From positions 62,001 to 126,000 of the forward strand of contig JBAOIL010000011.1 of assembly GCA_037044975.1 (NCBI GenBank): a stretch of 64,000 nucleotides of DNA. Direction: 5' to 3'. The stretch comes from JADLHS01 sp020848635 (GTDB taxonomy: Bacteria; Verrucomicrobiota; Verrucomicrobiia; Limisphaerales; JADLHS01). Under the pieces are notes generated by a model. It had not been told where the DNA came from. It was given only the letters and a program-made list of their open reading frames with translations, and ran no database searches. The number at the start of each line of letters is the position of its first letter. Positions within the stretch are counted from its first letter, which is position 1. Shown here one piece after another: positions 63,772 to 64,000 of this stretch. The position numbers and the translations under genes are program-made.

Positions 63772-64000
63772 ATGAAAACGATCATGAAACGAATCACCAG
63801 TCTGTTGAGCATCCTCAGCCTCACCGCCCTCGTGGCCTTCGCGACCGGATGTTCAACCACGAAACAAACGGAAAACCTGCTCTCGGCGGCTGGCTTCAAA
63901 ACTATGCCGGCGACGACTCCCGCTCAGCAGTCGCACCTCAAGAGTCTGCCTTCTGGCAAAGTCACGACCGTCCAGCGGAACGGCACAACCTATTTTGTTT
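63772..64000 (+). CDS. Lipoprotein, 3' truncated by the window end
   Basis: The frame is open to the last base. A signal with a lipobox (LLSILSLTALVAFATGCSTT) is followed by LLSAAGFKTMPATTPAQQSH and LPSGKVTTVQRNGTTYFV, a short conserved motif that recurs in small lipoproteins of this phylum. The start is the ATG at 63772 or at 63784. A GGAGG lies about 30 bases upstream, too far to decide. It follows the two helical lipoproteins on the same strand. Confidence 0.7.
   Translation, partial: MKTIMKRITSLLSILSLTALVAFATGCSTTKQTENLLSAAGFKTMPATTPAQQSHLKSLPSGKVTTVQRNGTTYFV

Noticed and set aside
1..64000. CRISPR arrays, rRNA and further tRNAs
   Set aside because: I saw no regularly spaced repeats with unique spacers, no rRNA-like stretches and no second cloverleaf. 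Degenerate tRNAs could be missed by eye.

Overview
The window looks like a chromosomal piece of a high-GC member of the Verrucomicrobiota, probably a Limisphaerales/Pedosphaera-type lineage. This is inferred from gene content. There are several prepilin-type cleavage proteins (FTLIELLVVIAIIAILAA), GloVer-type tandem-repeat secreted proteins, a PEP-CTERM protein, a DUF1501 / PSCyt1-DUF1549-DUF1553 pair, and many secreted proteins ending in a short beta domain that finishes in a 'FxRL' motif. No 16S gene is present, so the placement is not proven.

Layout. Positions 1-1182 hold the end of a neutral-ceramidase-like gene. Positions 1232-4090 (minus) are a translationally coupled copper/cytochrome operon (cytochrome c, HMA protein, two SCO proteins). 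Positions 4348-12190 (plus) are an eight-gene run: GloVer secreted protein, pseudopilin, secreted OB-like protein, PepSY membrane protein, ABC ATPase, ABC permease, DUF4857 protein and a MauG-type di-heme peroxidase. A RegA-like response regulator follows. Positions 13245-17547 (minus) are the most unusual cluster: three related secreted proteins and a pseudopilin, bracketed by two paralogous small membrane proteins with an HPCxMCK motif. Positions 17548-23600 are a scar zone: an aquaporin remnant, arsR, an atypical radical SAM enzyme, an IS4-type transposase remnant joined to MFS debris, and a HAD remnant, plus an intact GloVer gene. Positions 23566-31436 carry secreted or envelope proteins and another pseudopilin. 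Positions 31565-36554 hold an aldehyde dehydrogenase, a lysoplasmalogenase and a CbiMQO-type cobalt/nickel importer.

A tRNA with anticodon CAT (37429-37501) borders an AT-richer accessory island (about 37505-42160). The island has two XRE regulators, a truncated tyrosine recombinase, a PD-(D/E)XK-like nuclease and an unknown gene whose 3' end occurs twice. Housekeeping DNA then resumes: pnp-rpsO, an M3 peptidase, a TMEM14-like protein, a CPXCG protein, a HerA-like ATPase, an ankyrin protein, HrpB, a histidine kinase with a receiver protein, a zinc-ribbon membrane protein, the DUF1501/PSCyt1 pair and a run of lipoproteins up to the window end.

Nine or more genes with clear protein signal are broken by one to three frame changes with no other decay. 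This suggests uncorrected indels in the assembly rather than biology, so these genes are annotated as frame-broken and may be intact in the organism.
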